Origin: a virus
Length of the DNA stretch: 21,217 nucleotides
IMG/VR virus record: IMGVR_UViG_3300020469_002629
Coordinates: 1 to 21,217 of that record
Strand: one strand, 5' to 3'
The notes beneath the pieces were generated by a model that was given only the letters and a program-made list of their open reading frames with translations, ran no database searches and had not been told where the DNA came from. Shown piece by piece: positions 20,569-21,217 of this stretch. The position numbers and the translations under genes were made by a program. Positions within the stretch are counted from its first letter, which is position 1, and the number at the start of each line of letters is the position of its first letter.

Positions 20569-21217
20569 CTATACCCAACCGCCGATTGCAATTCTGCCCC
20601 AGCCCGTACTCTTGCGGACATAGACATAACTGTCATCAACTCTAATTTCGCCAACTTCTGCTGCTTCTGTTTCTGAACCTGGAGCAGCACTGTTCGGTGC
20701 AATCTTACCTGTAACTGTGCCTGTTGCACCATCAATTACTACAGAAGAGTCATCACCAAATACTGAACCTCTAATATCAATAGTTGCAGTACCATTTAGC
20801 ACTGCTGCTGGTATTGTGCTGCTAACAGCGTCTATTAGTAATGTACTATCATCGCCAAACACACTACCTTTAATGTCAGTTACAGGACTTCCTGTGTACG
20901 ATACTTCGCCTGTTGTAGCATTGTACATTAGCATAGTTGTACCAACTGCATTTCTAACTGGTTTAACTATAAACTCGCCTGTTTGAGTTGTGTTTAATTC
21001 AGTCTCTGTTTGGGCATTAATCACAATTGTATTTGCGTGTTGATTTAAGTGACCGGCTCTTTCACCAATTGCGATTGCATTTCCGCCTTGGCCTGATTGA
21101 CCCGCTTCGTCACCAATTGCAATTGATGATGCCGCCTGGTTTGTTTCACCTGCTTGATGGCCGATTGCTACTGCTTCTTCGGCTTGTGAATTATATCCTG
21201 CTTGATAGCCAATTGCA
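20569..21217 (-). CDS. tail fibre with YadA-head-like repeats, N-terminus cut by window edge
   Basis: The frame stays open from the TAG at 20569-20571 to the right edge, giving about 215 visible residues. The edge-proximal part has four 16-residue AIGxxAG units like the head repeats of trimeric autotransporter adhesins. Then come INAQTETELNTTQTGEF, a YNATTGEV motif, and two copies of D-I-(K/R)-GSVFGDDS about 33 residues apart. The C-terminus (VGEIRVDDSYVYVRKSTGWG, then RIAIGGWV) is a typical fibre tip. A GTG at 21024 is not the real start because the repeats run through it. It is probably a trimeric receptor-binding or long-fibre part. Confidence 0.85.
   Translation of the reverse strand, partial: AIGYQAGYNSQAEEAVAIGHQAGETNQAASSIAIGDEAGQSGQGGNAIAIGERAGHLNQHANTIVINAQTETELNTTQTGEFIVKPVRNAVGTTMLMYNATTGEVSYTGSPVTDIKGSVFGDDSTLLIDAVSSTIPAAVLNGTATIDIRGSVFGDDSSVVIDGATGTVTGKIAPNSAAPGSETEAAEVGEIRVDDSYVYVRKSTGWGRIAIGGWV
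20713..20877 (-). repeat. two GSVFGDDS modules, 99-bp period, in the fibre gene
   Basis: DIKGSVFGDDSTLLIDAVSS and DIRGSVFGDDSSVVIDGATG are offset by 33 codons in the same frame. The similarity is at protein level over about 22 residues. This module is frequent in marine phage fibres, where it may form repeated beta-prism-like units; the structural reading is inference. Confidence 0.7.
21025..21216 (-). repeat. four tandem 48-bp (16-residue) AIGxxAG repeats
   Basis: Units are AIGYQAGYNSQAEEAV, AIGHQAGETNQAASSI, AIGDEAGQSGQGGNAI and AIGERAGHLNQHANTI, each exactly 16 residues. The array runs into the window edge, so the copy number is at least four. The DNA has diverged between copies more than the protein, so this is an old, selected repeat rather than a fresh duplication. 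Confidence 0.85.

Noticed and set aside
1-21217. tRNA genes, CRISPR arrays, insertion sequences or integration sites
   Set aside because: Genes are nearly contiguous, no cloverleaf, regular spacer array, transposase or inverted-repeat pair was seen by eye; a tRNA scan would settle the tRNA point.

Overview
The window reads as part of a low-GC marine T4-like phage (contractile-tailed myovirus). Genes are packed with 1-11 bp overlaps or near-zero gaps, and all but two lie on the minus strand. The phage assignment rests on a T4 gp44-type clamp-loader ATPase, a phage PhoH, a GroES-like (gp31-like) cochaperonin, T4-type late-promoter octamers about 26-31 nt before starts, tail-fibre and structural proteins, and a lysis block. 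There are no photosynthesis genes. The unfoldase is ClpA-type with an intact N domain, which fits a proteobacterial host such as SAR11/Pelagibacter-like cells better than a cyanobacterium. The host is inference only.

Layout. (1) 1-2587: six minus-strand genes, including a DUF3008-like protein running off the left edge, an adenylyl/cytidylyltransferase and a DUF5872-like basic protein. Two or three have N-termini resembling T4 capsid-targeting leaders. (2) 2639-7342: two unknowns, then a proteostasis cluster of ClpA-like unfoldase, peptide deformylase and DnaJ/CbpA-like cochaperone. (3) 7372-10373: a probable lysis region with three small membrane proteins, two lipoproteins (one overlapping an Rz-like i-spanin), an acyl-carrier-protein-like protein lacking the serine, a 47-aa Cys protein and a GH19-type endolysin with a peptidoglycan-binding domain. 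(4) 10373-11642: two conserved phage unknowns. (5) 11643-12531: a divergent intergenic region and plus-strand PhoH, ended by a two-way terminator. (6) 12557-14986: a 37-aa protein, a 7Fe ferredoxin, a 3-TM protein, the gp44 clamp loader, a TagD-like nucleotidyltransferase and a MazG-like pyrophosphohydrolase, headed by a perfect sigma70 promoter at 15015-15043. (7) 15097-16617: a 62-aa plus-strand gene, the GroES-like cochaperonin and small unknowns, one resembling a fragment of DNA polymerase III alpha. (8) 16619-21217: structural/tail genes, including an 824-aa Ig-like protein with a nested chitin-binding-like module, and a fibre with YadA-head-like 16-residue repeats running off the right edge.

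How the genes work together. The sigma70 promoter probably drives an early/middle replication and metabolism block (MazG, nucleotidyltransferase, clamp loader, ferredoxin). ATAAATAC-type motifs probably drive late head, lysis and unknown genes. DnaJ, ClpA, deformylase and the GroES-like protein together suggest strong phage control of host protein folding and turnover. The most notable items are this chaperone/unfoldase set, the FdxA-type ferredoxin with every cluster ligand conserved, the serine-less ACP-like protein in the lysis block, and the capsid-targeting-like leaders. No tRNA, CRISPR, IS element or gene-free stretch over 300 bases was seen.
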